43,528 nucleotides of DNA from Pseudomonadota bacterium (GCA_009927165.1 RFNO01000134.1:1-43528); one strand, 5' to 3'. Shown: positions 17,036 to 25,583, counted from the first letter of the stretch. Made by a program: numbers and translations. The notes: generated by a model from the letters alone, not told the origin.

Positions 17036-17257
17036 ATGACAGATACAACGTGGAAATGGAAATTAAACGATAAGCGGACTCAAGATCGGTACGCTGAAAA
17101 GGGGCTGGTTGATAGAGCCCAACTTGCTAATAAAATAAAAGCACTACCGGATGAAGCTGCTAACGCTACTTGGGTAGAAATTGACATGGAAGACGGTCAA
17201 CTCATGGATGACGATACTTCCGATGCATCCACAGCCGGATCGGACACTAACCCTTGA
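17036..17257 (+). CDS. Small acidic protein, unknown function
   Basis: The start is ATG 17036 with GAGGAG six bases upstream; an in-frame start at 17012 lies before that ribosome site. The 73-residue product starts TDTTWKWKLNDKRTQDRYAE. A short helical centre follows, including LANKIKALPDEAANATWVEI. It ends in an acidic Asp/Ser-rich tail (DMEDGQLMDDDTSDAS). No signal peptide or membrane segment. The stop overlaps the TTG start of psd (TTGA), so it is the first gene of the lipid operon or trails ftsH by 59 bp. No family recognised. The conserved-looking Trp-rich N-terminus and excellent ribosome site argue it is real. Confidence 0.7.
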   Translation: MTDTTWKWKLNDKRTQDRYAEKGLVDRAQLANKIKALPDEAANATWVEIDMEDGQLMDDDTSDASTAGSDTNP

Positions 17258-17904
17258 AAAACGAAGGTATACCAGTTGTTAAGGAAGGGCTTCCCTTTGT
17301 CTTAGTGTTTCTGCTGGGAGCCTTTGGCTTTTGGGTGGGGGGTATTTGGCCTCTCACTCTGGTATTTTTGTTTCTTGCTGGTTTCAGCCTCTATTTCTTC
17401 AGAAATCCTGAGAGGCTTCCGCCTATTGGTTCCTCATTGGTAGCATCGCCCGCTGACGGAAAAGTAATCTATGTTGGCCCTGCCAAAGAAACTGAATTCA
17501 CTCAAGAGGAAATGCTTAAAGTAAGCATTTTCATGTCACTTTTTGATGTTCATGTGAACCGAGTACCCATCGACGGTACGGTCAGAGACATGAAGTATCA
17601 CAAAGGACGATTCCTAGCTGCCTCTGAAGATAGAGCATCTGAAGAAAATGAGCGAAATGCGTTATTAATCGAAACGGGCAGAGGGCAGAAGTTGGTTTTG
17701 GTACAAGTAGCAGGGCTTATTGCGAGAAGAATCGTTTGTTATCCTGGAGTAGGAGCTTTTGTCCTAAAAGGTCAGCGAATGGGACTTATTCGTTTTGGCT
17801 CGCGTTGCGACGTGTATTTTCCAAGAGACACGCAAGTTGCGGTAAAAAAAGGGGACCGAGTTCTAGGTGGGGAAACCATCTTGGCTCAATTGAAGGAAAA
17901 TTAA
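17254..17904 (+). CDS. psd: Phosphatidylserine decarboxylase, short form
   Basis: 216 residues, the short (Psd-A/archaeal-like) class. It converts phosphatidylserine to phosphatidylethanolamine at the inner membrane. One or two N-terminal membrane helices lie at about 12-48, ending YFFRNPERLPP. SLVASPADGKVIYVG and VSIFMSLFDVHVNRVPIDG follow, as does the self-cleavage site Gly182-Ser183 in RFGSRCDVYFP, where Ser becomes the pyruvoyl group. The start is TTG 17254, overlapping the preceding stop; the N-terminus KEGLPFVLVFL agrees with the family. pssA follows after one base, so substrate and product enzymes are made together. Confidence 0.93.
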   Translation: MKNEGIPVVKEGLPFVLVFLLGAFGFWVGGIWPLTLVFLFLAGFSLYFFRNPERLPPIGSSLVASPADGKVIYVGPAKETEFTQEEMLKVSIFMSLFDVHVNRVPIDGTVRDMKYHKGRFLAASEDRASEENERNALLIETGRGQKLVLVQVAGLIARRIVCYPGVGAFVLKGQRMGLIRFGSRCDVYFPRDTQVAVKKGDRVLGGETILAQLKEN

Positions 17905-17905
17905 G

Positions 17906-18670
17906 ATGACTCCGAGGAAAAGTCGGCATTACATCCTAGTTCTTCCGAGTATATTTACGACGGGAAATCTTTTTTGCGGATTTTTCGCAATCATCAATTC
18001 TTTTTCACATCATTTTGAAAAAGCAAGTTTTGCCATTTTCTTTGCCGGCCTTTTTGATGTGCTCGATGGGCGTGTTGCCCGAATGACACAAACCCAGAGC
18101 AAATTCGGGGTAGAGTATGATTCTATCGCGGATGTGGTTTCCTTTGGTTTGGCACCTGCTGTTCTGACGTATGTATGGGTTTTAGAGCCTTATGGTCGCC
18201 TCGGTTGGGCGGGTTCATTTTTCTTTGCTGCTTGTGGAGCTCTGAGACTGGCACGATTCAATACAATATCCAGCGAATTACCCAAAAGTTACTTTGTCGG
18301 GCTGCCAATCCCTGCTGCTGCTAACATGGTAGCAGCAACTTTCCTGGCTTATGATGAACTCCAGTTTCCTTACGTAGATTACGTGATGCTTGCTGCGATG
18401 TTTTTGCTAGGGTCGCTTATGGTCAGTACGGTTCGCTTTAGGAGTTTTAAGGACTTTGACCTTCGCCATCCGAGAAGCTTTTTCTACTTAGTGATGGTGG
18501 TCTTGGTATTTGTAGCTTTTGCTTGGAAGTACGAAGTAGCTTGGGCAGTCTTAATTGGACTTTACATTGCTTGGGGACCCCTGCGCGAGGGGTTGAGCTG
18601 GCTAAGACGGCTGAATTCCAAGTCACCGGCGGGGGAAACAACCAACCGAGAGAAAACGGGGGGATCATGA
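17906..18670 (+). CDS. pssA: CDP-diacylglycerol-serine O-phosphatidyltransferase
   Basis: 254 residues, integral membrane protein of the CDP-alcohol phosphatidyltransferase family. It makes phosphatidylserine from CDP-diacylglycerol and serine, feeding Psd next door. The complete metal-binding signature D-G-x2-A-R-x8-G-x3-D-x3-D is present at Asp54, Gly55, Ala58, Arg59, Gly68, Asp72 and Asp76. It is preceded by GNLFCGFFAIINSF, typical of the Bacillus-like PssA class. About six to eight hydrophobic helices are visible. The C-terminus is hydrophilic. The stop overlaps the asd start (ATGA at 18667-18670). Confidence 0.93.
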   Translation: MTPRKSRHYILVLPSIFTTGNLFCGFFAIINSFSHHFEKASFAIFFAGLFDVLDGRVARMTQTQSKFGVEYDSIADVVSFGLAPAVLTYVWVLEPYGRLGWAGSFFFAACGALRLARFNTISSELPKSYFVGLPIPAAANMVAATFLAYDELQFPYVDYVMLAAMFLLGSLMVSTVRFRSFKDFDLRHPRSFFYLVMVVLVFVAFAWKYEVAWAVLIGLYIAWGPLREGLSWLRRLNSKSPAGETTNREKTGGS

Positions 18671-19707
18671 AAGTCACTAACTTGGAAAATATTCGTTCGT
18701 TAGCGATCGTGGGTGCCACAGGGTTGGTCGGGACTGAGTTTTTAGAGCTGCTGGCGGAAAGTAAAATTAGAATTCCAGATATCCGTTTATTGGCTTCGCA
18801 CGAATCAGCAGGAGAAAGCGTCGAGATTGCGGGAGAGGAAGTAAAAGTGGAAGCTGTAAGCGCTCAAGCCTTTCAGGGGGTTGAAGTGGCTTTTTTTTCT
18901 GTTCCGACAGAGGTCACTGAAAAATACGTTCCTTTAGCAGTTAAAGCTGGGGCCGTAGTAGTGGATGATTCTTCGACTTATCGACTGCAAGATGAGGTTC
19001 CATTGGTAGTTCCCGAAGTGAATCCCCAGGAGTTGCGTACTTTTACGGGACAAATAGTGTCAACGCCGAATTGCACAGTAACTCCTCTCGTGTTGGCGCT
19101 CAAACCACTGGCGGATAGGTTTGGATTGAAAAGAGTGATTGTTTCTACTTACCAATCTGTTTCGGGGGCGGGGCGAGCTGCGTACGAGGAGCTTTCGGTT
19201 CAAACAGCAGCACTGCTCAATGGGCAACCGCAAGAAGCACAAGTCTTTTCTCATCGAATTGCGTTTAATTGTCTTCCTCAAATTGGGGCTGAACTTCCCA
19301 ATGGCAATACGTCGGAAGAAGAAAAGATGGTCAGAGAAACTAGAAAAATTTTACAGATGCCTGAGTTGGGCATTTCTGCAACTTGCGTGCGAGTTCCAAC
19401 TTTTTTTGGCCACGGCTTGAGTGTGAATGTAGAGCTAAAAAAGGATTTTGATGATGTGGAGGAAATCAGAGAGCTGTTTGATGGCTGTGCGGGATTGAAA
19501 GTTCTCGATAAGCCCTCTCATCAAATTTTTCCCACTTGTGTCGAAGCCGCAGGTAGTGATTTTACTTTTGTCGGAAGAATCAAACGAGATCATTCGATAA
19601 AGTCCGGTCTTAATTTTTGGTTAATTACTGACAACATACGTAAGGGCGCAGCACTGAATGCCTTACAAATCATGGATACTCTCTTTAAGTATCGAAAGAT
19701 GAGCTAA
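18667..19707 (+). CDS. asd: Aspartate-semialdehyde dehydrogenase
   Basis: 346 residues from ATG 18667, which overlaps the pssA stop and has a G-rich ribosome site; an upstream in-frame extension to 18523 lies inside pssA and is not conserved. It reduces aspartyl phosphate to the semialdehyde for lysine, diaminopimelate, threonine and methionine. The NADP fold is LAIVGATGLVGTEFLELL, the nucleophile Cys136 lies in STPNCTVTPLVLALKPL, and VSTYQSVSGAGRAAYEEL and FTFVGRIKRD complete the active site. The placement inside a phospholipid operon links membrane and peptidoglycan precursor supply. Confidence 0.95.
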   Translation: MKVTNLENIRSLAIVGATGLVGTEFLELLAESKIRIPDIRLLASHESAGESVEIAGEEVKVEAVSAQAFQGVEVAFFSVPTEVTEKYVPLAVKAGAVVVDDSSTYRLQDEVPLVVPEVNPQELRTFTGQIVSTPNCTVTPLVLALKPLADRFGLKRVIVSTYQSVSGAGRAAYEELSVQTAALLNGQPQEAQVFSHRIAFNCLPQIGAELPNGNTSEEEKMVRETRKILQMPELGISATCVRVPTFFGHGLSVNVELKKDFDDVEEIRELFDGCAGLKVLDKPSHQIFPTCVEAAGSDFTFVGRIKRDHSIKSGLNFWLITDNIRKGAALNALQIMDTLFKYRKMS

Positions 19708-19714
19708 TAGGTTC

Positions 19715-20467
19715 ATGTCGTTAGACAATATTCTTCTGAAAATTGAATACGATGGTTCTGATTTCTCTGGTTGGCAAAGACAACCCAATCACCCGACTAT
19801 TCAGGCCAGTATCGAGGATGTCCTTCGGAAATTCACGGGAAAGAAAGTGGTGGTTTACGGAGCCAGTCGAACGGATTCTGGAGTTCATGCTCGGGGACAA
19901 ATAGCGAATTTTGAAGTTGAGCCGAAGATGGCCCCCGAACGTTGGGCTCCCTTTTTGAATTCCAATCTTCCCAGGTCCATACGTATTATTGAATCCAAAA
20001 GAGTACCTGAAAGATTTCATGCTCAGAAAATGGCACGTTCAAAGATTTACGAATATCGGATCATGCAACGTTCTTGTCCCAGTGCCTTAGACAAAGCGAT
20101 TGAAATTCATCCAGCCCCGCTTAACTGGGAAGCCATTCGAAAGGCTATGCCTTATTTCGTCGGTGAAAAAGATTTTAAAGCTTTTCAGGGCGCTCGATCG
20201 TCAGTGCTCACTACGGTTCGAACTATTTATCGTTTTGATCTTTTTGAAGAGGGAAAGGGAGTTTATCGTTTTGAAATAGAAGGTAATGGGTTTTTAAAAC
20301 AAATGGTTCGAGCTATTGTGGGTACTCTCTTAGAAGTCGGTACTGGCAAGAAAAAACCTGAAGAAATACCGGATATTATTGAAAGTCGCGATAGGCGTCT
20401 TGCAGGGCATACCGCTGAGCCCAGGGGTCTGTGTCTCGTTCGCGTCAATTATTCCCAGCCCTATTGA
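19715..20467 (+). CDS. truA: tRNA pseudouridine(38-40) synthase TruA
   Basis: 250 residues, standard length. It isomerises uridines 38-40 in the anticodon stem of many tRNAs. The N-terminus ILLKIEYDGSDFSGWQRQP, the catalytic Asp in GASRTDSGVHARGQIANF, RSKIYEYRI, FKAFQGARSS and the C-terminal GNGFLKQMVRAIVGTLLEVG are all canonical. It begins 7 bp after asd. The pairing asd-truA is seen in several bacteria and probably reflects cotranscription rather than a shared pathway. Confidence 0.95.
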   Translation: MSLDNILLKIEYDGSDFSGWQRQPNHPTIQASIEDVLRKFTGKKVVVYGASRTDSGVHARGQIANFEVEPKMAPERWAPFLNSNLPRSIRIIESKRVPERFHAQKMARSKIYEYRIMQRSCPSALDKAIEIHPAPLNWEAIRKAMPYFVGEKDFKAFQGARSSVLTTVRTIYRFDLFEEGKGVYRFEIEGNGFLKQMVRAIVGTLLEVGTGKKKPEEIPDIIESRDRRLAGHTAEPRGLCLVRVNYSQPY

Positions 20468-20511
20468 AGAAACTTCTGTCCGTACATTCCGTTCAGTGGC
20501 ATTCTTGAAGC

Positions 20512-21348
20512 ATGAACAGGGTGCCGCAACAAGTATATAAATCGATAAAGTATCTTGCGGTAGCCGTAATACTCCACTCGGTTCTTTTGTGGATTTCAGT
20601 TCCTCAAGAGCTTCTCTCCGATGGGTTACAGACGCTCACAGATAAGGTCATTGAAATAGCCAATTTCAAAGATTTGGATAGTGAAAAGAAACCCGTGGTG
20701 CAGACGTCCAAGTTACAGGACAGCCAGAGAACTTCTGAAACAGCTAAGTTTAGTGGTGAGTTTGAGAACCGAGTTGAACAGGAAATGCGGTCTCCTTTAA
20801 TCGGTAGTTTTCAAGAAGGATGGCAACGGCCGGAAGTAGAGGACCCCAACAGCGAATTAGAAGAAGGAGCTGAATTCAGAGAAAAGAAGAATATCCCAAT
20901 GAAAAACCTCTTAACTTTTGGGAGGAGCCCTCATGCTCTTCCTGAGGATATTCCCTTGGGAAACCAAACGCTTCTCAACACAGATAAAGTTCGTTACGCG
21001 TCTTTCATCAATCGGATTGCAGACGAGATCTACCAGCCATGGGTTGAATCGGCTGAGCGGGTAGTGCATGATTATTACTCTCAGCAAAGAAGAATAGAAC
21101 CCAATCTCTACGTGACCAAGCTGAGAATTACTTTAGACACTGATGGTGCGATCAAAGCGATTCAAGTGCTGGAAAGTTGCGGACTGTCTGAACTCGATGA
21201 GGCTCCCAAAAAAGCATTTTGGGAAGCTGAGCCTTTTCCGAATCCACCGAGTCAGCTCTTGGAGGATGATGGGTTTATTCGACTAACTTATGAGTTCCAA
21301 TTTGAGTGGAAAAACTCAGCCTTTAATATTGTTCCTTGGAAGATTTAG
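20512..21348 (+). CDS. TonB-like envelope protein
   Basis: 278 residues. A single N-terminal membrane helix (about 13-32, YLAVAVILHSVLLWISV) is followed by a long polar linker rich in Glu/Gln/Pro. The C-terminal domain of about 100 residues has the TonB C-terminal layout: ISRIA-like helix FINRIADEIYQPWVES, YVTKLRITLDTDGAIKAIQV, then AFWEAEPFPNPPSQLL. TonB-type proteins transmit inner-membrane energy to outer-membrane receptors; no ExbB/ExbD is in the window, so it may be a TonB paralogue or envelope linker. Its 3' end overlaps the convergent Cys-cluster gene by 26 bp. Confidence 0.75.
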   Translation: MNRVPQQVYKSIKYLAVAVILHSVLLWISVPQELLSDGLQTLTDKVIEIANFKDLDSEKKPVVQTSKLQDSQRTSETAKFSGEFENRVEQEMRSPLIGSFQEGWQRPEVEDPNSELEEGAEFREKKNIPMKNLLTFGRSPHALPEDIPLGNQTLLNTDKVRYASFINRIADEIYQPWVESAERVVHDYYSQQRRIEPNLYVTKLRITLDTDGAIKAIQVLESCGLSELDEAPKKAFWEAEPFPNPPSQLLEDDGFIRLTYEFQFEWKNSAFNIVPWKI

Positions 21349-21850
21349 CTGTCTGAAAAACAAACCCGCAAGATTCACCGGGAAGCACGAGATTCCGATC
21401 GGTGATATCAGAAGGAGTAATGGGAAACAGCCGACAGATACTCGGTCGATCCTCGTATACGCTGCACAAATGGGACGATTCATTCCAGTGGGGGCATTTA
21501 AATAAAAGCTTGCAGCTAGCGCCGCAAGAGCGACATCCTCCAGAAAGACCATACTTGCGATGAAGATAATGGGCTAATGGAGGCAGTAAACTCAGGCAGA
21601 CTCGTCGGAATTTTCCCCAAATCAAAATTCGACCCGTTTTGGAGCCCAACCCCTTTTTTGAAAACATGACTCTAAAAAAAGGGGGAAAGCGTTCCATATT
21701 GTAAAAAGAACGTCGAATCCACTTAAATTTCATGAAATAAGATAACAAAAGATCCTCGTAATGACGGTAGTTTAACCTTTCTTGGAATGATTCTGCACTA
21801 AAAAACCTAGGATTGGGGAGGATGATTTGCGGTGGGGTTGTTTTGAGCAA
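21323..21850 (-). CDS. YkgJ family cysteine-cluster protein
   Basis: 175 residues from a TTG start (AAAGAG about eight bases upstream). The C-terminal third carries the metal-binding cluster GGCRSCGASCKLLFKC followed by further Cys in HLCSVYEDRPSICRLFPI and GESCGF. This is the CxxC...RPxxCRxFPI arrangement of the YkgJ/UPF0153 family, thought to bind zinc or an Fe-S cluster; enzymatic role unknown. A central hydrophobic stretch is short and basic, so probably cytoplasmic or peripheral. It overlaps the AI-2E gene by 44 bp upstream and the TonB-like gene by 26 bp at the 3' end. Confidence 0.82.
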   Translation of the reverse strand: MLKTTPPQIILPNPRFFSAESFQERLNYRHYEDLLLSYFMKFKWIRRSFYNMERFPPFFRVMFSKKGLGSKTGRILIWGKFRRVCLSLLPPLAHYLHRKYGLSGGCRSCGASCKLLFKCPHWNESSHLCSVYEDRPSICRLFPITPSDITDRNLVLPGESCGFVFQTAKSSKEQY

Positions 21851-22904
21851 AAAGGTTCTCTTTTCTCAGTTCCACCATCAGAATTTTTAAAAAAGAAACA
21901 AATACAGCCGCAATAATCGGGCCTAAAAATATCCCAGTTGCTCCCAGTAAGTGAATCGCCCCAAAAACACTCACCAGAGCCAAAAACGGATGCATTTGAG
22001 CATGGTCTTTCATGACCCAGGGTCTTACGACATTATCGGCAAGAGCAACCGAGAGCCCCCCCAAAAGCATAATAGAACCATTAACGGGCTGGTTCTGAGA
22101 GAAAAAATAAATAGCGGCCCCCATCCAAAGGGGGGCAGAGCCAACAAAGGGGATCATTCCCGCAATCAAAGTTAAAAGCCCAATAAATATAGGATTGGGA
22201 AGTTGAGTGATAAAAAATAGGAGCCCCATCATGACGGCTTGAACAACCGCGCTGAGAAAGAGCCCGAGCACAACACCCCGACAACTTTTTTCAAAAGTAT
22301 GGTAAAGCTCTTCTGTTCGGTCTGGTTTGAGTGGGGACAAATTACTGAGGAAACGAAGGAATCGACTGCCATCGGTGAGGAAGAAGAAAGTAGACAAAAT
22401 TACAACTGCACCCGAGATCAATAAGGCAGGCATAGACGACAAAAAGTGGGCGATGGACCCCGAAAGTTTCTCAACCAGACTGGCTAACATATCGAGGGCT
22501 TGCTCTTTTACAAACTCTCGATTTACCGGAACCAGGCCTCCAACAAACGAAATAATTTTGCGAATCAAAGGATTTTCAGCCAGCTCATCCACACTTTGAC
22601 CATCTTTTAATAACTTTAACTTAGTCACTAAAGCGAGCAGTTTATAAGTGGCACTGTAAAATAACAGGATAACTGGCAATAAAATCCCAGCACTAAGAAG
22701 CCCTGTGACAATGAAGCTCGAAGTTTTTGGAGAAAAATATCTTTTGAAAAATAGGTACATGGGAAAAGCTAGAATGGCTGCAACAGCTCCCAAAAGAATA
22801 GGTAAGATAAAAGGCCCCATCATGTAGAGAAAAAGCGCAGTAAGTCCTAAACCAAGCGCGAGTTGAAGCAGGCTTCGCCATCTCAAATAGGGATTCATAA
22901 GCAT
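21807..22904 (-). CDS. AI-2E family transporter (permease)
   Basis: About 365 residues from ATG 22904; the frame is open upstream to 23006 but would overlap the divergent barrel gene and adds non-family residues. There is no clear ribosome site. It has about eight membrane helices and the typical lay-out: an N-terminal pair (ALGLGLTALFLYMMGPFILP), a long central amphipathic part, then GLFLSAVVQAVMMGLLFFIT, PNPIFIGLLTLIAGMIPFVG and LGGLSVALADNVVRPWVM. This is the PF01594 pattern. Members include autoinducer-2 exporter TqsA and Na+/H+ antiporters, so substrate is not predictable. It is followed by the Cys-cluster gene on the same transcript. Confidence 0.9.
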   Translation of the reverse strand: MLMNPYLRWRSLLQLALGLGLTALFLYMMGPFILPILLGAVAAILAFPMYLFFKRYFSPKTSSFIVTGLLSAGILLPVILLFYSATYKLLALVTKLKLLKDGQSVDELAENPLIRKIISFVGGLVPVNREFVKEQALDMLASLVEKLSGSIAHFLSSMPALLISGAVVILSTFFFLTDGSRFLRFLSNLSPLKPDRTEELYHTFEKSCRGVVLGLFLSAVVQAVMMGLLFFITQLPNPIFIGLLTLIAGMIPFVGSAPLWMGAAIYFFSQNQPVNGSIMLLGGLSVALADNVVRPWVMKDHAQMHPFLALVSVFGAIHLLGATGIFLGPIIAAVFVSFLKILMVELRKENLFAQNNPTANHPPQS

Positions 22905-22972
22905 ACAACTATATCTGGAGAGAGTGAGAGTTGCAGCAGCTAAAAGGAAAAGAGTCAGGTAAAATTTAGCAA

Positions 22973-24475
22973 ATGAGACCCTTCCGCTTTTGGCGCCACG
23001 TACCAATCCAGCTTTGGCTCACGGGGTATTTTTTATCCCATTTATGGGGTATCCCAGTTGCGCACTCATCGATATCAAATGATGTTCCTCCGTTGCTGAG
23101 AAATACGGAATGGGTTGATCGCATTGAGGCATTTGGTTGTTCGGCAAGAACTTTCCGTGCTTTTCAGCCCCAAACTCATGGCGATCTTCTTGAAGCGTTG
23201 ATGAGTTATGCAGAGGCTGACTGTGCTGGCCCTGAATGGCTCCTTCAAGAACGGCAAATTTTGGGGCGTTCCTATCTCCAAAGTGAAGCCCGTGCTTTTG
23301 CATTGCTAGCTAAAGATGCTCCTCTCAATCTCTTGGGGATGTCGGCTACTGTGGATCCGTTTCAAAGTTTGCGAGAGGGGCGAAGAGCATTTGCTGGCTC
23401 GAGCCTTTATGGCGAGCTTAATCTCAATTCCCAGATGGTCACAGGCGGAGATTGGGGCGTATCGCTTTCGGTTACTCCAGGACTTGTATTCGCTCATGAG
23501 AACTCTAGTCGCATTGTTGGCAAAATTTATTTGCAAGAGGGGTATGGAAAAATAGGTTATCGCCGCACTGAGCTGGTAGTAGGACGAATTGCTCAACGCT
23601 TTGGCGATGCTAAGCATGGCAACTTGATTCTTTCCTCAGCTGCAAAGCCGCTCGACATGATCAAATTGTCGGTAAGGCCACACTGGATCAAACCTATCGA
23701 TTTTCTGGGGCCAACGGCGTTTCAAACTTGGATAGGAGTCGATAGTAGTGTGACTGGTAAAAAAAATGCAAAACTCTGGGGAATTCAGTGGGGTGCCAGG
23801 CCATTTACATTTGTTGAGTTTGCCGTGATGAACCTGATGCATTTCGGTGGGGAGGGGGCTCCGAGTCTTGATGTTTCCGATTATCTAAAAATGCTGGTAG
23901 GTTCTCAATCCTCCGATTTACAGACGAAAAGACAGCAGCATTGGGGCACGCTGTTGGGGGTTTGGGGACCGGGACAAACATTTAAATTATATAATCATTT
24001 GTTCTGGGAAACCTTGGGGCGAGCAGAGAATTGGTTTTCTCAAGATATCAGCTGGCTTTTTGGAATTTGGTTTCCCAAGTTCGGAGAAGGAGACTTGCGA
24101 TTTGAATGGGTGAGAACGCAAAACGACGCATACTCTAATGCCATTTGGAGTCAGGGATTAACCAACGCTGGTTCTCCATTGGGGCATCCTTTAGGGAATT
24201 CCGGACAGGGATTTTATCTTGATTTAAGTCTTTCTCCGATTGAGCAATGGAGGCCTGAATTAGAGTTGGCTTTTGAACAAAGAAACCGGGACCATTTTGA
24301 AGGAGCAGAAACTGAATCGCGATTAGGATTAACTCTGGGGACGACACGCCGTTGGATAAATACAGAACTCAATGCCCAGTTGAAAGTTCAGAGAATTGAA
24401 AATCGATTTTATAGTGCGGGAGAGCCTGTCTTTGAGGTAGGCGCGTACAGTTTTCTCAGGTATTCGTTTTTCTAA
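22973..24475 (+). CDS. Wzi-like outer-membrane barrel (capsule assembly protein family)
   Basis: 500 residues. The N-terminal hydrophobic segment to about residue 31 (LWLTGYFLSHLWGIPVAHSS) acts as a signal peptide. An N-terminal helical part (residues 40-125) precedes a long series of alternating beta-strands with aromatic belts, ending SYSFLRYSFF-like with a terminal Phe, as in outer-membrane proteins. GYRRTELVVGRIAQRFGDA, then the R-x-L...R-P-I-D-x-L-G segments (SVRPHWIKPIDFLGPTAFQ), match the Wzi family. Wzi is a surface lectin anchoring group 1 capsule. Divergent from the AI-2E gene; terminator at 24484. It may bind a polysaccharide made with WecB or ManC products; that is inference. Confidence 0.78.
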   Translation: MRPFRFWRHVPIQLWLTGYFLSHLWGIPVAHSSISNDVPPLLRNTEWVDRIEAFGCSARTFRAFQPQTHGDLLEALMSYAEADCAGPEWLLQERQILGRSYLQSEARAFALLAKDAPLNLLGMSATVDPFQSLREGRRAFAGSSLYGELNLNSQMVTGGDWGVSLSVTPGLVFAHENSSRIVGKIYLQEGYGKIGYRRTELVVGRIAQRFGDAKHGNLILSSAAKPLDMIKLSVRPHWIKPIDFLGPTAFQTWIGVDSSVTGKKNAKLWGIQWGARPFTFVEFAVMNLMHFGGEGAPSLDVSDYLKMLVGSQSSDLQTKRQQHWGTLLGVWGPGQTFKLYNHLFWETLGRAENWFSQDISWLFGIWFPKFGEGDLRFEWVRTQNDAYSNAIWSQGLTNAGSPLGHPLGNSGQGFYLDLSLSPIEQWRPELELAFEQRNRDHFEGAETESRLGLTLGTTRRWINTELNAQLKVQRIENRFYSAGEPVFEVGAYSFLRYSFF

Positions 24476-24483
24476 AAAAGGAA

Positions 24484-24509
24484 CGGCACTGAAATTTCTT
24501 TCAGTGCCG
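24484..24509 (-). terminator. Strong hairpin between convergent genes (bidirectional terminator)
   Basis: CGGCACTGAAA (24484-24494) and TTTCAGTGCCG (24499-24509) form an 11-bp perfect stem with a 4-nt loop. On the minus strand it is followed by TTCC and a run of T. A second small stem, TTCCC/GGGAA, lies just before it in the same direction. It ends the rplM-rpsI transcript and may also stop the Wzi-like gene. Confidence 0.75.
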
Positions 24510-24542
24510 CCCGGCCTTCCCTGTTGGGAAATAAGACTGATT

Positions 24543-24938
24543 TTAACGTTTCGAGAACTGGAAACGCTTTCTCGCACCCTTTTGTCCGTATTTTTTTCGT
24601 TCTTTCATACGAGGGTCACGGGTTAAGAGCCCTTCTTTTTTTAGAACGGGTCTTAAACCAGCGTCTAATTTAATCAATGCTCTGCTGATTCCGTGAGCTA
24701 AGGCTCCAGCCTGTGCTGCTATTCCACCACCGTGTACTCGGCCATAGAGAGAAACTCCTTTGGCTTTTTCAGTGAGTACGAGAGGTCTTAGAATTTGCAT
24801 TCTGAGAACGTCTCGTGGGAAGTATTGTTCCATGGATTGGTCATTAATTTCGATTGAACCATCGCCTTTGGGAACGAGTCTGACTCGAGCGATAGCTGTT
24901 TTTCGACGACCTGTTGCTCTGATGAATTCCGTGGCCAT
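24543..24938 (-). CDS. rpsI: Ribosomal protein S9
   Basis: 131 residues, standard length. FIRATGRRKTAIARVRLVPKG opens the protein, VHGGGIAAQAGALAHGISRA is the central conserved region, and the basic tail KKYGQKGARKRFQFSKR reaches the P-site tRNA in the 30S subunit. It is six bases downstream of rplM, the usual order in bacteria. Confidence 0.98.
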   Translation of the reverse strand: MATEFIRATGRRKTAIARVRLVPKGDGSIEINDQSMEQYFPRDVLRMQILRPLVLTEKAKGVSLYGRVHGGGIAAQAGALAHGISRALIKLDAGLRPVLKKEGLLTRDPRMKERKKYGQKGARKRFQFSKR

Positions 24939-24944
24939 TCTTAA

Positions 24945-25583
24945 TTATCTCCCTTGAGTGGAATAGGCTAAAGTTATCGCTTCTGGCTTTTGAGCCTGAT
25001 GCGGGTGTTGAGGACCGGCGTAAACATGGAGCTTTGAGAACCAATGACGAGCCATGTGGCCACGGCTTTTGGGCATCATTCTCCAGACAGCTTTTTCGAC
25101 GATTCGCTCAGGATGATTAGCAAGCATTTCCTTAGCAGTAATCGTTTTTAGTCCCCCAGGAAAATTGGTGTGGTGTTGGTAAACTTTCTGGTTCCACTTA
25201 TCGCCCGTCATCCGCACTTTTTCCGCGTTAATGACGATTACCGAATCCCCGGTATCGTTATTAGGCGTGTAATTGGCGTAGTGTTTGCCCATCAATAGAA
25301 CGGCAACTTGGGAAGCTAGTCTGCCCAAAGTTAACCCGCTTGCATCAACGAGTTTCCACTGTTTGCCCGCGGTTCCATGTTTCACAAAATGGGTTTTTTC
25401 AATGAGTGGTACCCTTGGAGTAGCTGTCGATTTCCGATTATTGGTTTTATCCTGTGATTTCAAATCCTTAGAAGGGGCCACCTCTGCCTTTTCAGCAGCA
25501 GCTTTCTTCTGAGGGGCCTTCGAGGCCGTTGTTTTCTTTGAAGTTTCTTTGTCCTGAGGACCTGTTTTCTTAGTATTTGCCAT
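24945..25583 (-). CDS. rplM: Ribosomal protein L13 with long N-terminal tail
   Basis: 212 residues against about 142 in E. coli. The core begins near residue 74 (KQWKLVDASGLTLGRLASQV) and contains YANYTPNNDTGDSVIVINAE, NQKVYQHHTNFPGGLKTI and VYAGPQHPHQAQKPEAITL. The first 60 or so residues are extra, low-complexity and rich in Lys, Ala and Thr (KKTGPQDKETSKKTTASKAP), like a histone-H1-type or disordered RNA-binding tail. The ATG at 25583 follows GTAGG and a promoter. A GTG at the core boundary lacks a ribosome site, so the tail is probably translated. L13 is an early-assembling 50S protein. Confidence 0.95.
   Translation of the reverse strand: MANTKKTGPQDKETSKKTTASKAPQKKAAAEKAEVAPSKDLKSQDKTNNRKSTATPRVPLIEKTHFVKHGTAGKQWKLVDASGLTLGRLASQVAVLLMGKHYANYTPNNDTGDSVIVINAEKVRMTGDKWNQKVYQHHTNFPGGLKTITAKEMLANHPERIVEKAVWRMMPKSRGHMARHWFSKLHVYAGPQHPHQAQKPEAITLAYSTQGR

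Noticed and set aside
18523-18666. N-terminal extension of aspartate-semialdehyde dehydrogenase
   Set aside because: It lies in pssA in another frame; ATG 18667 fits the family start and overlaps the pssA stop.
22905-23006. Longer start for the AI-2E permease
   Set aside because: It would overlap the divergent barrel gene and adds residues outside the family; ATG 22904 precedes the first conserved helix.
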